From Polaromonas vacuolata (lineage in GTDB: Bacteria; Pseudomonadota; Gammaproteobacteria; Burkholderiales; Burkholderiaceae_C): DNA of 64,000 nucleotides. Shown piece after piece: positions 23,977 through 33,806 of this stretch; position 1 is the first letter of the stretch; each line of letters begins with the position of its first letter. The notes below the pieces were generated by a model that was not told the origin of the DNA, did no database searches, and saw nothing but the letters and a program-made list of their open reading frames with translations. The stretch covers positions 2,103,501-2,167,500 of the forward strand of contig NZ_CP051461.1 in the NCBI RefSeq assembly GCF_012584515.1, read 5' to 3'. Position numbers and translations under genes: made by a program.

Positions 23977-24815
23977 TGCGCACCTCCCCGGCTGGGTATG
24001 CGCTGCTTGCAAACGCGGTCAAGAATAATAGCTAGCAGCACGATGGCCAGACCGGCTTCAAAGCCAACAGCAATATCTGCAGTGTTCAAAGCGCGCACAA
24101 CCGGTTTGCCAAGACCGTCAGCGCCAACCAAAGCCGCCACCACCACCATGGACAAGGACAACATAATGCATTGCGTTATACCGGCCGAGATACTCGGCAT
24201 GGCATGCGGCAACTCAATGCGCATTAACAGTTGATGGCGTGAGCAGCCAAAGGCTTTGCCCGCGTCCATGAGTTCTGCAGGCACATCATGAATGCCGAGA
24301 TAGGTCAGACGAATAGGTGCTGCGACGGCAAAAACGACCGTCGAAATTAAGCCTGGAACAACGCCCAAACCAAACAAAGTCAAGGTTGGAATCAAGTAGA
24401 CAAAAGTAGGCACCGTCTGCATCAGATCCAGCAGTGGTTGCATAACCGTATAAAAGACCGGTTTATGTGCGGCATAAATACCCAGCGGTACGCCTATCAG
24501 CACACAAACAAAGGTGGCGAACAGCACTTGTGCCAACGTCTCTATTGTTTCTTGCCAATAACCTAAGTTCAAAATCAAGAGAAATGAAGCGACTACAAAC
24601 AAGGTCAGCATCCATTTACGCTGGATTAGGTGGGCCAACAAACCAAATAAGCCTATCAACACCAACGGGTTGAGCCAAAGCAAACCGTCTGTGACGGTAT
24701 GAATGCTGGTTTCAAGTACGTCGGCGAAAGTATCAAAGTAGTCGGCCCCGTGAAGAGTCAGCCAATCAACGAAGTCAGCCATAACCTCGCCCAGCGGAAT
24801 TTTGTAATTATTCAT
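23973..24815 (-). CDS. choW: Choline/betaine ABC transporter permease
   Basis: Inner-membrane permease of 280 residues (ProW/OpuAB/ChoW family) with about seven hydrophobic segments and the ATPase-contact loop DVPAELMDAGKAFGCS around residues 175-190. It is intact, unlike its downstream neighbours. A hairpin plus T run ends only about 8 bp upstream of its ATG, and no convincing Shine-Dalgarno sequence is present. Confidence 0.88.
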   Translation of the reverse strand: MNNYKIPLGEVMADFVDWLTLHGADYFDTFADVLETSIHTVTDGLLWLNPLVLIGLFGLLAHLIQRKWMLTLFVVASFLLILNLGYWQETIETLAQVLFATFVCVLIGVPLGIYAAHKPVFYTVMQPLLDLMQTVPTFVYLIPTLTLFGLGVVPGLISTVVFAVAAPIRLTYLGIHDVPAELMDAGKAFGCSRHQLLMRIELPHAMPSISAGITQCIMLSLSMVVVAALVGADGLGKPVVRALNTADIAVGFEAGLAIVLLAIILDRVCKQRIPSRGGAQ

Positions 24816-24822
24816 AATATTT

Positions 24823-24857
24823 AAAAAAATCGCCCACTCGCGCTTCGTGAGTGGGCG
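24823..24857 (-). terminator. Hairpin plus T run between choX and choW (partial terminator)
   Basis: On the minus strand the arms CGCCCACTC/GAGTGGGCG are followed by seven T residues, directly in front of choW. A leaky terminator here would give more binding protein than membrane subunits, as is common in ABC importer operons. Confidence 0.75.
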
Positions 24858-24926
24858 GGAGCGCCTTGACGCTAAGAAGTTGCCAACGTGCGGCCCTCAG
24901 CACGCTGTGGTTTTACGGCGCTAGTC

Positions 24927-25862
24927 TTATTTAGCAAGCGCAGTTTTCACGGCTTTCAAACCTGGCTTACCGTCAAAAGTGGTGACACCAGATAACCAAG
25001 CATCTAAGGCCATGGGGTTGGCCTTGAGCCAGACTTTGGCGGCTTGAGCTGGCGTTTTGTCACCATTGAGCACAGCATCCATCAAGAAATTCTCAGCCTT
25101 GAGGGTAAAAGCCAAATTGGTTAGCAGCTTGCCGACGTTGGCACATTCTTGAACGTAGCCTTTGCGCACGTTGGTGAAAATAGTTGCGCCGCCTAAATTC
25201 GGGCCAAACACATCGTCACCGCCTTCAAGATATTTGATCTTGAAGCGGCTATTCATGGGATGCGGCTCCCAACCCAGAAACACTACCCATTTATTGCGAC
25301 GCTCAGCGCGTTGCACTTGTGAAAGCATGCCCGCTTCGCTGGACTCGACAATTTTGAAGCTACCCAGTCCAAACATGTTTTTATCAATCATGCCTTGAAT
25401 CAAACGGTTGCCGTCGTTACCGGGCTCGATACCGTAGATTTTTCCACCCAGCTTATCTTCAAACTTGGCGATATCGGAGAAAGTCTTTAAACCAGCTTCG
25501 TAAGCTTCGGCAGAAACTGCCAAGGTGTACTTAGCGCCTTCTAAATTAGCACGCACGGTTTCTACACTGCCGTTATCGCGGTAGGCCTTGATATCGGCTT
25601 CCATTGTCGGCATCCAATTGCCCAAAAACACGTCGATGTCATTGTTCTCAAGCGACTTGTAAGTCACAGGAACAGAGGTCAAATCGGTTGTGGTGGTGTA
25701 GCCCAAAGACTTTAAAACAGTGCTGGTCAATGCAGTGGTCACCGTGATGTCTGTCCAGCCTACGTCGGCAAAGCGCACAGCTTTGCAAGAGGCCGGCTCG
25801 CCCGCATGGGCGAACAGAGGCAGGCAAAGGGCTGCCAGCAGCATGGAACTGGAAATTTTCAT
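24927..25862 (-). CDS. choX: Choline-binding periplasmic protein
   Basis: Substrate-binding protein of 311 residues with a clear signal peptide ending at about residue 20 (LFAHAGEP). The aromatic residues that cage the quaternary ammonium group in ChoX have counterparts: Trp in FADVGWTD, Trp in LGNWMPTM, Tyr in AKYTLAV and Trp in LGWEPHPMN. It is the first gene of the choXWV-betBA operon, so choline is a likelier ligand than betaine itself. No betI-type repressor gene is next to it. Confidence 0.9.
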   Translation of the reverse strand: MKISSSMLLAALCLPLFAHAGEPASCKAVRFADVGWTDITVTTALTSTVLKSLGYTTTTDLTSVPVTYKSLENNDIDVFLGNWMPTMEADIKAYRDNGSVETVRANLEGAKYTLAVSAEAYEAGLKTFSDIAKFEDKLGGKIYGIEPGNDGNRLIQGMIDKNMFGLGSFKIVESSEAGMLSQVQRAERRNKWVVFLGWEPHPMNSRFKIKYLEGGDDVFGPNLGGATIFTNVRKGYVQECANVGKLLTNLAFTLKAENFLMDAVLNGDKTPAQAAKVWLKANPMALDAWLSGVTTFDGKPGLKAVKTALAK

Positions 25863-26339
25863 TGGAGAGGTCCTGTAGAGTTGAATGCATTAGAAAGATC
25901 TGAGGACCTTTGGTGACAATCAATAAGAGGTTGTAGGGAAGTCAATCCCCATAAAGTTCGGCGCTTAGGCCAGACGAAATAGAGCGTCAAATGATGCGCA
26001 AGGCAAAGGAAAATGCACTGTACGAAATAATCACGACTTAAATAACTTCAAATATTATCAATCAGGGCAAACTTTTTGCCAGGATGAAATCTCCATCATT
26101 CCTGTAGTCTTTAGCCGATGATTTCGCTCTGACGTCAATTGGGCATCAATTGGAGCATCAAATACATATTTCGCAGGCCCAATATCTAAACTGTAAAGCT
26201 ATATTTTAAAAAAATTCATTAAAAAAAATTTGAATATGGTTTTTTAAGTTTGAGGTTAGACAACAGCTGCACACTTTCTGACTTTTGCGAGGCACTCAGA
26301 CACAGCCTCCAGTCATCTAACTCAACACCCCCTCATCAC
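25863..26339. promoter_or_regulatory. Intergenic region upstream of choX (477 bp)
   Basis: Must contain the promoter of the choline operon. It becomes very AT-rich at about 26190-26250. No ORF, RNA gene or clear operator was recognised. Confidence 0.35.
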
Positions 26340-26543
26340 TCAACTATTTATATCAACACCTAATTTTGCAAGCTTTGATGCAAACGAATCTCTGCGTTTT
26401 ACGGCCTTTGCCGCCGTATCAACCGCCGCTTGAATCGCCTTGGGGCCTTTTGCATTGACGAGCTTTATAAGACTTAGCTTGTGGGCAGCATCTGCTTGCG
26501 ACCTTTTGTAAGTAGCAATGAGTTCGGCATGGGCTTGATTCAC
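26340..26543 (-). CDS. Hypothetical small basic protein, 67 residues
   Basis: Short gene with a GTG start at 26543 and AAGG about 7 bases upstream. The product is helical, lysine- and alanine-rich, with no membrane segment or signal peptide (AIQAAVDTAAKAVKRRDS near the middle). No family recognised; composition would suit a nucleic-acid-associated protein, but that is only a guess. Confidence 0.4.
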   Translation of the reverse strand: MNQAHAELIATYKRSQADAAHKLSLIKLVNAKGPKAIQAAVDTAAKAVKRRDSFASKLAKLGVDINS

Positions 26544-26703
26544 AAAAAAACCTTTTTATTTAAAACATTATTTTCGTCGCTTTTGCTTTCGTCACGACCG
26601 CTTGTACAAAGCGAAAAAAATTCAAACGGATTTAAATTTATTCATACCTAGCAATAAGACCAATACCTACGCACAAGACAAACGAGGCGATCGCCAAGAT
26701 CGT

Positions 26704-27561
26704 TCAGAGAAGAATTATTTCTGCATCACCGCTCAAAATCGGCTGACACAGTATTTTGTAACTATCGGCATCGAAGCCGCCAGCTACAACATCCAATTTA
26801 ACCGCATCAGCTGCGTTGCTTACGCTACCCAAATAACACCAATTGCGAATCACATGGATTTGACAGTCAGTAGCATCCCGCTCAATTAAGCCGATGGCGC
26901 CGGGATAAGGCCAGCAATTCACGCGTAAACCCTCGAGGCTGGTAAAGAGTCTTATGCGGTGTGCCTCTTCGCTCTCATTGCCGCAGCAAACGCCTGCGCA
27001 TTGCTTGAGCATGGCACGAAAGCAGGCGCGCCCAAGATTGAGCTTTTCCAGTCCCAAGGCGGCATAACAAAGGCTGTGTTTGTCAGCAAGATTACGCAGC
27101 ATTTCAAGGGCTCAGTGACGGCTAGCAAACAGTCCATACAACATAGGCTCAGCCGCGAAGTTAAGGTCGTTGGAGTAAACCACCTCGGGCAAACCTTGCA
27201 CGATTCGAAGCGAGCAAAGTCGCTTAATTCGCCTTAGTTTTTTGTTTATCAAAGGCTGCTGCTGCTTAATCAAACTGGCTTCTAACAAAAGAGCACCAAT
27301 TTCTCCGACAGTGCGGATAAAACTGATTCTGCGAGTTTGTCTTAAGAGACTGGCTTCTTCTGCATTGCGCAGGTGAGAAAGCACCCGACTGCGCAGGTTA
27401 ACACTTTTGCCGATGTAAAGCGGTAAATCACCCTCTTCACCGTGGAACACATAAACGCCGGGCGCAGACGGTAAATCACCAATGGCTTCGCGCAAATGAC
27501 TAGGGTATTGATAGCCAAGCGATTGATCAAAGTCGGGATGACGCCGTGCAGGAATTTGCAC
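26704..27561 (-). pseudogene. cho: Excinuclease Cho (UvrC-like), interrupted by an in-frame stop
   Basis: Cho makes the 3' incision in nucleotide excision repair at lesions UvrC handles poorly. The GIY-YIG domain (about residues 30-110) shows GVYVFHGE, PLYIGKSVNLRSRV and EIGALLLEASLIK. The second half matches E. coli Cho (CYAALGLEKL, GRACFRAMLKQCAGVCCG, ILCQPILSG). A TGA at 27114-27112 sits in frame after LFASRH, where E. coli Cho has alanine, and reading resumes directly as ALEMLRNLA. This is a nonsense change, not an indel like those nearby. GTG start at 27561. Confidence 0.85.
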
Positions 27562-28037
27562 GACTTAGACTTGTGAAGGTTTAATAAATACAAGCATTGG
27601 ACGGTAAATTTTCAAGACTTCAACATCATTAAAAGAAAGACTAAGCCAATTGGTAATGTAAGCCTTGATTTTGATGAGTGCAGCGCACAGAGCCATTGCC
27701 TTAATCTCCTAGTCAATTGCAAACATTGCATGACGCTCTCTTAAAAAAATAATTGTGTGCGTGGCAAATTAGTCAATTTTTACACCACAAGTCTAGCGAT
27801 TGGAGTCACTCAAAGATGGTTGACTGCATGAATAAATACAGATTGAACGATTATTAAACTTGACAACCTACAAACAAAAAAAAGTGAAAATAATTTTCAC
27901 CGAAGCTTAAATTGCAACCATCAGTTTGTGCCAATGAAAAAATCTATGTCTCAGCCTCATGCTCAAGGCAATAAAAAACAAGTTAGTTCTTACAAATGCA
28001 TCACGTACGGCTCGTGGTACTCTGAAGTTCGAGTTAT
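27562..28037. promoter_or_regulatory. Intergenic region between cho and the hydrolase gene (476 bp)
   Basis: AT-rich divergent spacer. The only structure noticed is a 17-bp palindrome, GTGAAAATAATTTTCAC at 27884-27900, about 180 bp before the hydrolase start. No gene recognised. Confidence 0.3.
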
Positions 28038-28082
28038 TTGAAGATTGAGCTAATTTATGGCAGGCCACAAGAAATGCTCCAC

Positions 28083-28820
28083 ATGATAGAACATCACTTT
28101 GATATCCACACAGCCGACGGTTTGATGAACACCTTTGTGGTTCATCCAGACGAAGGCGGGCCTTATCCCGTGATTCTGTTTTATATGGACGCCCTAGGTA
28201 AGCGTGAAGAGCTGCACGATATGGCGCGGCGCTTTGCAGCCGTAGGTTATTTTGTCGTCTTGCCCAATCTTTACTACCGACGCGACCGCGATTTTTGCTT
28301 GCAAGAACGAACCGAAGCAGCAATGACCGCAATGTTCACCTTGATGGGTTCGCTCAATGCGGCCACAACAGCCTGTGACACAGGTGCAATGCTAGAGTTT
28401 ATTGGCACACAGCCACAAGCTGATGCGCGCCGTGTTGGCGCAGTAGGCTATTGCATGAGTGGCCCCTTCGTCATGTGGGCCGCAGCCACATTTCCTCAGC
28501 GTTTACAGTGTATTGCGTCCATTCACGGAGCCAATATGGCAACAAAAGCACCGGATTCACCGCACTTGATGGCGCCTCTGATTGATTGTGAAAGTTATTT
28601 TGCCTGCGCTGAGATTGACAAGTGGGCTCCTCCGGCGGACATCGCACAGTTGCAGGATGCGCTTCAAAAATCCGGTACTCCACACCGAATAGAGTGGTAC
28701 CCGGCAGTCGAACACGGCTTTGTATTTCCGCTGCGAATGGGCATCTACAACAAAGCAGCTGCAGAACGCCATTGGGAGCGGTTATTCAGCCTTTTTGAGA
28801 GAAATCTCAAAGTGATTTGA
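28083..28820 (+). CDS. Dienelactone hydrolase family protein
   Basis: Alpha/beta-hydrolase of 245 residues. The probable triad is Cys124 in GYCMSG, an Asp near 179 (EIDKW) and His211 in VEHGF, the Cys-Asp-His arrangement of dienelactone hydrolases. The ATG at 28083 (MIEHHFDIHTADG) matches the family N-terminus; upstream TTG (28038) or ATG (28074) starts are less likely. No catabolic partner genes are adjacent, so the physiological ester or lactone is unknown. Confidence 0.83.
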   Translation: MIEHHFDIHTADGLMNTFVVHPDEGGPYPVILFYMDALGKREELHDMARRFAAVGYFVVLPNLYYRRDRDFCLQERTEAAMTAMFTLMGSLNAATTACDTGAMLEFIGTQPQADARRVGAVGYCMSGPFVMWAAATFPQRLQCIASIHGANMATKAPDSPHLMAPLIDCESYFACAEIDKWAPPADIAQLQDALQKSGTPHRIEWYPAVEHGFVFPLRMGIYNKAAAERHWERLFSLFERNLKVI

Positions 28821-28989
28821 AGACCAATTCTTCGGGGCAACTTTGTGTAAAACCGATTTTTTTGAAAAACATCAAAAGCTAGAGCAAAACAAAATCTGGC
28901 CTACAACGCTGACAGGGTCATGCCACGGTTTTTAGGTTCACTCAAGCTTAAGTGCCCGTTAAATTTTCGCGCACACTCAACAAATTCGA

Positions 28990-29352
28990 CAGCGCAAACA
29001 TAGCCACGAGCTGGGCGAGTGCTTGGTCAACAAGGGCGAAGCAATCAAACGGGCATCCATCTACCTACGTACCAGTCTCGAGCAATAGGCCGTACGCAAT
29101 CAGGATCGCATTCACCACACTCAAGGTTTACGCGACTAATTTGTGGGTCTACAGATGGTTGCGAAAACGCAGAATGGTACGCTCGTCGAACAGACGCCTA
29201 AACGCTTGCGGCTGCGCAAAATTTCGGCACAGCCGTATGACAAAGAAGAATTCTTTTATGGCGAGATCGGAGAGCGAAAACCACTGCTGCATGAAGTGAA
29301 TACGCCGCATAGTTTGCTAACTAAATGGTGGCCGCCCGGTCCTCGGCAGTAA
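28990..29352 (+). pseudogene. Decayed coding remnant of unknown family
   Basis: One frame reads protein-like over about 120 codons, including RKISAQPYDKEEFFYGEIG and ending with KWWPPGPRQ, but has two internal stops (TAG at 29086, TAA at 29137) and no plausible start. I do not recognise the family. The following 29353-29664 (312 bp) holds only the promoter region of the next gene as far as I can see. Confidence 0.35.
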
Positions 29353-29664
29353 TAGGGTGCAATGCGTTCGATCAGCGCAGTGTATAAAACCACCTGATCC
29401 ATTTATTCCAAGAACACTTAATGACGTATTTTTTGTTTTCTTAACGTTCTGTTTGAGCTTAAGGCTAGCTTGTTTTATGACAATTTTTTTTAGGCCGAAG
29501 CTAACTGTAATAAGACGACCGGCGGAGTTGTGGAGCCTGACCATAAAACTTATTGCTCTGCGAGTCAGAATTAAATAGCCACATTTCCAACCAAAAGCGT
29601 ACACTGAATATATCAAAAATTATCTATTTTTATCATTTTTTGGATAAATTCAAGGATAGCTATT

Positions 29665-32600
29665 ATGGTCATTGCATCAGTTCCGGATTCGGAAGAATAC
29701 CGCCTACTAGCTCTTGAACAGCTCGAAATTCTTGATTCGCAGGCTGAGGAAGGTTTTGACTCTTTAGTCAAGGCGGCTGCTTTAGTGTGTGAAGTACCTG
29801 TGTGCTTAATAAGTCTTGTCGATAAACATCGCCAATGGTTTAAATCAAATTTCGGCTTTTCTAATTTCACGGAAACGCCACGAGACATTGCATTTTGTGC
29901 ACATACGATTTTGCAAGATGGTCTACTTGAGGTTAAAAACGCCCTAAAAGATAAACGGTTTTACGATAACCCTTTAGTTCTTGGCGATCCGCATTTTCAG
30001 TTTTATGCTGGTGCCCCTCTGGTCTTGTCTGGTGGCGCACGTGTGGGAACGCTCTGCATTTTTGACCGTGAACCGCGCACGCTTAATCAAAATCAAAAGC
30101 AAGTTCTATTGCAATTAGCTAAGACTGCGAGTCAGCTGATGGAGTTGCGCGCCACTGCTCGCAACAACGAGATTAATTCTGCACAGTTTCGAGATCTGAG
30201 TAGCGCCTCGCCAATGGGTATTTTTGCGACTGATCTACTAGGCATTTGCACCTACAACAATGCCGCTTGGCTTAAGATTTTTAATATTTCATTAAAGCAA
30301 AGTATTGGATCCAACTGGGCCGCTAGCATCCATCCCGAAGATGCGCCAATAGTTTTCGAACAATGGCAGGCCTTTGCTGAGAAAGGTGAAGTATTTGATG
30401 CCGAGTTCCGCATACAGCCAATAGGAGGAGATCTTCGCGTCGTGCATAGTAGTGCGAGCAAGATTATGAATTCGCAAGGCAAGCACACTGGCTATGTAGG
30501 AGCAGTCAAAGACATTACGAAACAGTCTCTTGTCGGATACGCCAATCACTCCTTGTTAGGCATGATCAAAAAGCACTTTATGGTCGCGGTGGTCGATTTG
30601 TCGGGTCACATAACTGATGTGAATGACGCGTTTTGTGATTTCAATGGCTACTCGCGCGCAGAGTTAATAGGCCAACACCACAACTTGTTGAACTCAAGCT
30701 CACACCCCGAATCACTTTTTGCAGAAAGGTGGCTAAAAGTAGAGCAAGGTGAGTCATGGCAAGGTGAAATTTCATACTGCAAAAAAAATGGAAAGCTGCA
30801 ATGGGTGGATAACGTGATGGCACCACTCAAAGGTGTCTCTGGCCCTGTAGAGAGATATGTTTCGGTCAGTCGCGATATTTCGCAACGTAAAAATTTTGAA
30901 GAACAACTGCGTAAAAATAAGCTCTTCCTCGACCGTACAGGCAGCATGGCTGGAGTCGGCGGTTGGGAGGTAGACCTAGTAGCGAACACTGTTTATTGGT
31001 CTGACGAGATCTGTCGTATTCACGGCGAAGAGCCTGGTTACGCGCCTTCATTTGATGGGGCAATACACTACTACGCGCTAGACTCGCGCTCTGTCATCAC
31101 GAACGCAATTGATAGCGCCATTTCGACTGGCAAAGGTTGGGACTTAGAGTTGCAACTAATACGTAAGGACGGCGCTTTAATCTGGGTCAGAGCAATAGGT
31201 TCTGTTGAGTTTGAACTGACTAAACCCATACGTCTAATCGGTGCATTTCAAGAAATAACGGAGACCGTTAAAACACGCCAGTTAATTGCAAACATCCACG
31301 AGCGTATGCTGCAACTGACAAAAACAGCGGGGGGCGTGGGTGTTTGGGAATATGACGTGCTTAAACATACCCTAGTGTGGGATGAATTAATGTACCGTTT
31401 ATGTGGTGTTGAGCAAGATGACACGCTTAGTGCAAGAGCTCTTTCGTCACGCCATCTGCATCCGGATGATAGAAAAATAATTAAAAATAAATTTCAAACA
31501 GCAATTATTAATGCACAGCAATATGATGCGGAGTTTCGTATTATTTGGACAGATAAAAGTGTTCACACTATCAAAACACTTGGTCACGTAGAGCGTGATG
31601 CCACGGGAGCCGCTCAGCGAGTTATTGGTGTAAGTTGGGACGTAACGCATGAACGCGAAATCGAAGCTGTCTTAGTCGAACAAAATGAGCTACTTCGAAT
31701 CACCATGCAGTCTATCGGTGATGCAGTCATAACTACAAATGCAAAAGGAGAAGTCACGTGGCTCAATCCAGTAGCGGAAAGAATGACTGGATGGGGGGCT
31801 CTAGAAGCACACGGGTGTCCATTAAAGAAAGTCTTTCACATCATTGATGAGCAGACGCGATTGCCGCTAAAAAATCCAATCGAGACTTATCTCCAACAAG
31901 ACCAGATCGTCTGCCTTTTAAACCACACATTATTAATTTCGCGCAAAGGCATAAAGTTTGGAATTGAACATTCTGCTGCGCCCATTCGCAATGCACAAGG
32001 CGTGGCACTTGGCGCTGTCGTAGTCTTTCGTGATGTTACAGAGCAACGTCGCCTCGCTAGTGAGATGAAACACCGCGCCACCCATGATGAATTGACTGGC
32101 TTGTTCAATCGTGGTGAGTTCGATGATCGCTTAAGTCGTCTTTTAGAAAAATCCAGTGAAGACGGCAGTATTCACACCTTGTTATATATAGATCTAGACG
32201 AATTCAAACTGGTTAACGACGCATGCGGACATACGATAGGCGATCAATTACTGAAACAAATAAGTAGTTTGATGGGGGCTGTTATTCGCGACTGCGATAC
32301 CCTAGCGCGTTTAGGCGGAGACGAGTTTGGTATTATTTTGGAGCATTGCAGCGGCGAGCAAGCTCAGCGTGTGGCGCAGCAGGTCTGTGACCATATAGGG
32401 GAGTTCAGACTACATCACGACGGCAAACGCTTTCGCGTGAGCTCTAGCATCGGCCTAGTCGAGCTGAGTCATACTTTCACCAGCACCATCTCAGTGATGC
32501 AAGCGGCTGACACCTGCTGCTACGCGGCTAAAGAAGGTGGTCGTAACAGAATTCACACTTGGATTGATAACGACCAAGCTATAAAAGAGCGTCGTCATGA

Positions 32601-33396
32601 AATGCAGTGGACAAGCCGAATTGAGCAGGCGCTAGACGAGGACCGGTTTGTACTCTATGCCCAGCGATTACATTCTTTAGAAGCCGATACTCAAGGCATA
32701 CACGCCGAAGTGCTGCTGCGTATGCTTGACAACAACGGCTCTATCATTTCTCCGGCAGCTTTTTTACCAGCAGCGGAACGGTTTCACTTGGCTTCACGTA
32801 TCGACCGTTGGGTGTTAAACCGCTCGATCGCTTGGCTTAAGGCCTTGGGCTCAGACAGCCCAATTCAGCTGCTTGCGATTAATTTATCCGGTCAAAGTGT
32901 CGGCGATATGGCCTTTCACCGAAGTGTTATGGAATATCTTGTGACGCTGCCAGCCACTCTTTGTAAACGCTTATGCTTCGAGATAACCGAAACTGCAGCA
33001 GTTACCAATTTAGCTGCTGCTGCACTTTTCATAGAACAAGTACGTGCATTAGGAATCAGCGTCGCACTGGACGACTTTGGCGCTGGTGCGTCATCTTTTG
33101 GATTTCTCAAACGACTACGTGTGGACTACCTCAAGATCGACGGTCAATTTATTACGAACTTGCTTGACGATGCTTTGGATGATGTAGCTGTGAGGTGCTT
33201 TGTGGATTTAGCCAAGGTCATGAATATCAAAACTATTGCCGAATACGTTGATAAAGCACCGGTTTTAGAGAGGATTAAGGAACTTGGTGTCGACTACGCT
33301 CAAGGATTTTTTCTGCACAAACCTGAGCCTATTAATTTTTTACTAAAAAGCCCAGTGACTCATAGCGATGGTCAAGCACATCTAAGCCTTCAGTAA
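29665..33396 (+). CDS. GAF-PAS(x5)-GGDEF-EAL cyclic-di-GMP enzyme
   Basis: 1243-residue multidomain signalling protein without signal peptide or membrane helices, so probably cytosolic. Rough order: GAF 25-160, five PAS/PAC units across 170-800, GGDEF 805-970, EAL 985-1235. GGDEF is exact at 884-888 with an inhibitory I-site RDCD at 875-878, five residues upstream. The EAL motif reads EVLLR at 1015, and NLSGQS, the DDFG motif (1136) and YLKIDGQF are conserved. Both c-di-GMP synthesis and breakdown therefore look possible. Signals sensed are unknown. It stands alone, with no clear operon partner. Confidence 0.92.
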   Translation: MVIASVPDSEEYRLLALEQLEILDSQAEEGFDSLVKAAALVCEVPVCLISLVDKHRQWFKSNFGFSNFTETPRDIAFCAHTILQDGLLEVKNALKDKRFYDNPLVLGDPHFQFYAGAPLVLSGGARVGTLCIFDREPRTLNQNQKQVLLQLAKTASQLMELRATARNNEINSAQFRDLSSASPMGIFATDLLGICTYNNAAWLKIFNISLKQSIGSNWAASIHPEDAPIVFEQWQAFAEKGEVFDAEFRIQPIGGDLRVVHSSASKIMNSQGKHTGYVGAVKDITKQSLVGYANHSLLGMIKKHFMVAVVDLSGHITDVNDAFCDFNGYSRAELIGQHHNLLNSSSHPESLFAERWLKVEQGESWQGEISYCKKNGKLQWVDNVMAPLKGVSGPVERYVSVSRDISQRKNFEEQLRKNKLFLDRTGSMAGVGGWEVDLVANTVYWSDEICRIHGEEPGYAPSFDGAIHYYALDSRSVITNAIDSAISTGKGWDLELQLIRKDGALIWVRAIGSVEFELTKPIRLIGAFQEITETVKTRQLIANIHERMLQLTKTAGGVGVWEYDVLKHTLVWDELMYRLCGVEQDDTLSARALSSRHLHPDDRKIIKNKFQTAIINAQQYDAEFRIIWTDKSVHTIKTLGHVERDATGAAQRVIGVSWDVTHEREIEAVLVEQNELLRITMQSIGDAVITTNAKGEVTWLNPVAERMTGWGALEAHGCPLKKVFHIIDEQTRLPLKNPIETYLQQDQIVCLLNHTLLISRKGIKFGIEHSAAPIRNAQGVALGAVVVFRDVTEQRRLASEMKHRATHDELTGLFNRGEFDDRLSRLLEKSSEDGSIHTLLYIDLDEFKLVNDACGHTIGDQLLKQISSLMGAVIRDCDTLARLGGDEFGIILEHCSGEQAQRVAQQVCDHIGEFRLHHDGKRFRVSSSIGLVELSHTFTSTISVMQAADTCCYAAKEGGRNRIHTWIDNDQAIKERRHEMQWTSRIEQALDEDRFVLYAQRLHSLEADTQGIHAEVLLRMLDNNGSIISPAAFLPAAERFHLASRIDRWVLNRSIAWLKALGSDSPIQLLAINLSGQSVGDMAFHRSVMEYLVTLPATLCKRLCFEITETAAVTNLAAAALFIEQVRALGISVALDDFGAGASSFGFLKRLRVDYLKIDGQFITNLLDDALDDVAVRCFVDLAKVMNIKTIAEYVDKAPVLERIKELGVDYAQGFFLHKPEPINFLLKSPVTHSDGQAHLSLQ

Positions 33397-33542
33397 GTTT
33401 TCAATTAATTCTTGCTTATCGCTTTATTGACTGTTCTGAAATGATTTGAAACTAGTCAAATTAATAAGCAGCAGAGTCCACTCAAAATTAGTGATGTAGG
33501 CTATCAAAGTCGAGCCGACTAAATCAGCCAATAGTCCAATGC

Positions 33543-33566
33543 CTGCGGCTGCGGCTGCGGCTGCGC
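33543..33566. repeat. Short GGCTGC hexamer repeat
   Basis: About four tandem copies of a GGCTGC-type hexamer in the spacer after the GGDEF/EAL gene; a minor low-complexity tract. Confidence 0.6.
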
Positions 33567-33650
33567 TGGCAGTGAACCTTTTGGTATTCAAAGTTAGCCT
33601 GTTTTCCCTGCACTAGGGTTGCAAAGTATTCAGCGTAATAGACCCAGCAA

Positions 33651-33688
33651 TAAAAAAGGACTTAGCCTCGTTTGAAACTAAGTCCTTA
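33651..33688 (-). terminator. Rho-independent terminator after tRNA-Pro
   Basis: On the minus strand AAGGACTTAG...CTAAGTCCTT forms a 10-bp stem followed by six T residues, just after the 3' end of the tRNA. Confidence 0.88.
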
Positions 33689-33695
33689 ATCTGAT

Positions 33696-33772
33696 TGGTC
33701 GGTGTGAGAGGACTCGAACCTCCTACCCCTTGCACCCCATGCAAGTGCGCTACCAGGCTGCGCCACACACCG
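33696..33772 (-). tRNA. tRNA-Pro(GGG)
   Basis: 77-nt tRNA with encoded CCA. The acceptor stem CGGTGTG pairs with CACACCG, the T-loop is GGTTCGAGTCC, and the anticodon stem CTTGC/GCAAG encloses the loop ATGGGGT, giving anticodon GGG. It lies downstream of the merR-type gene, as in many Burkholderiales. Confidence 0.95.
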
Positions 33773-33806
33773 AAGATAATAATTATAGCCTGTGCAAATG
33801 CTTGTA

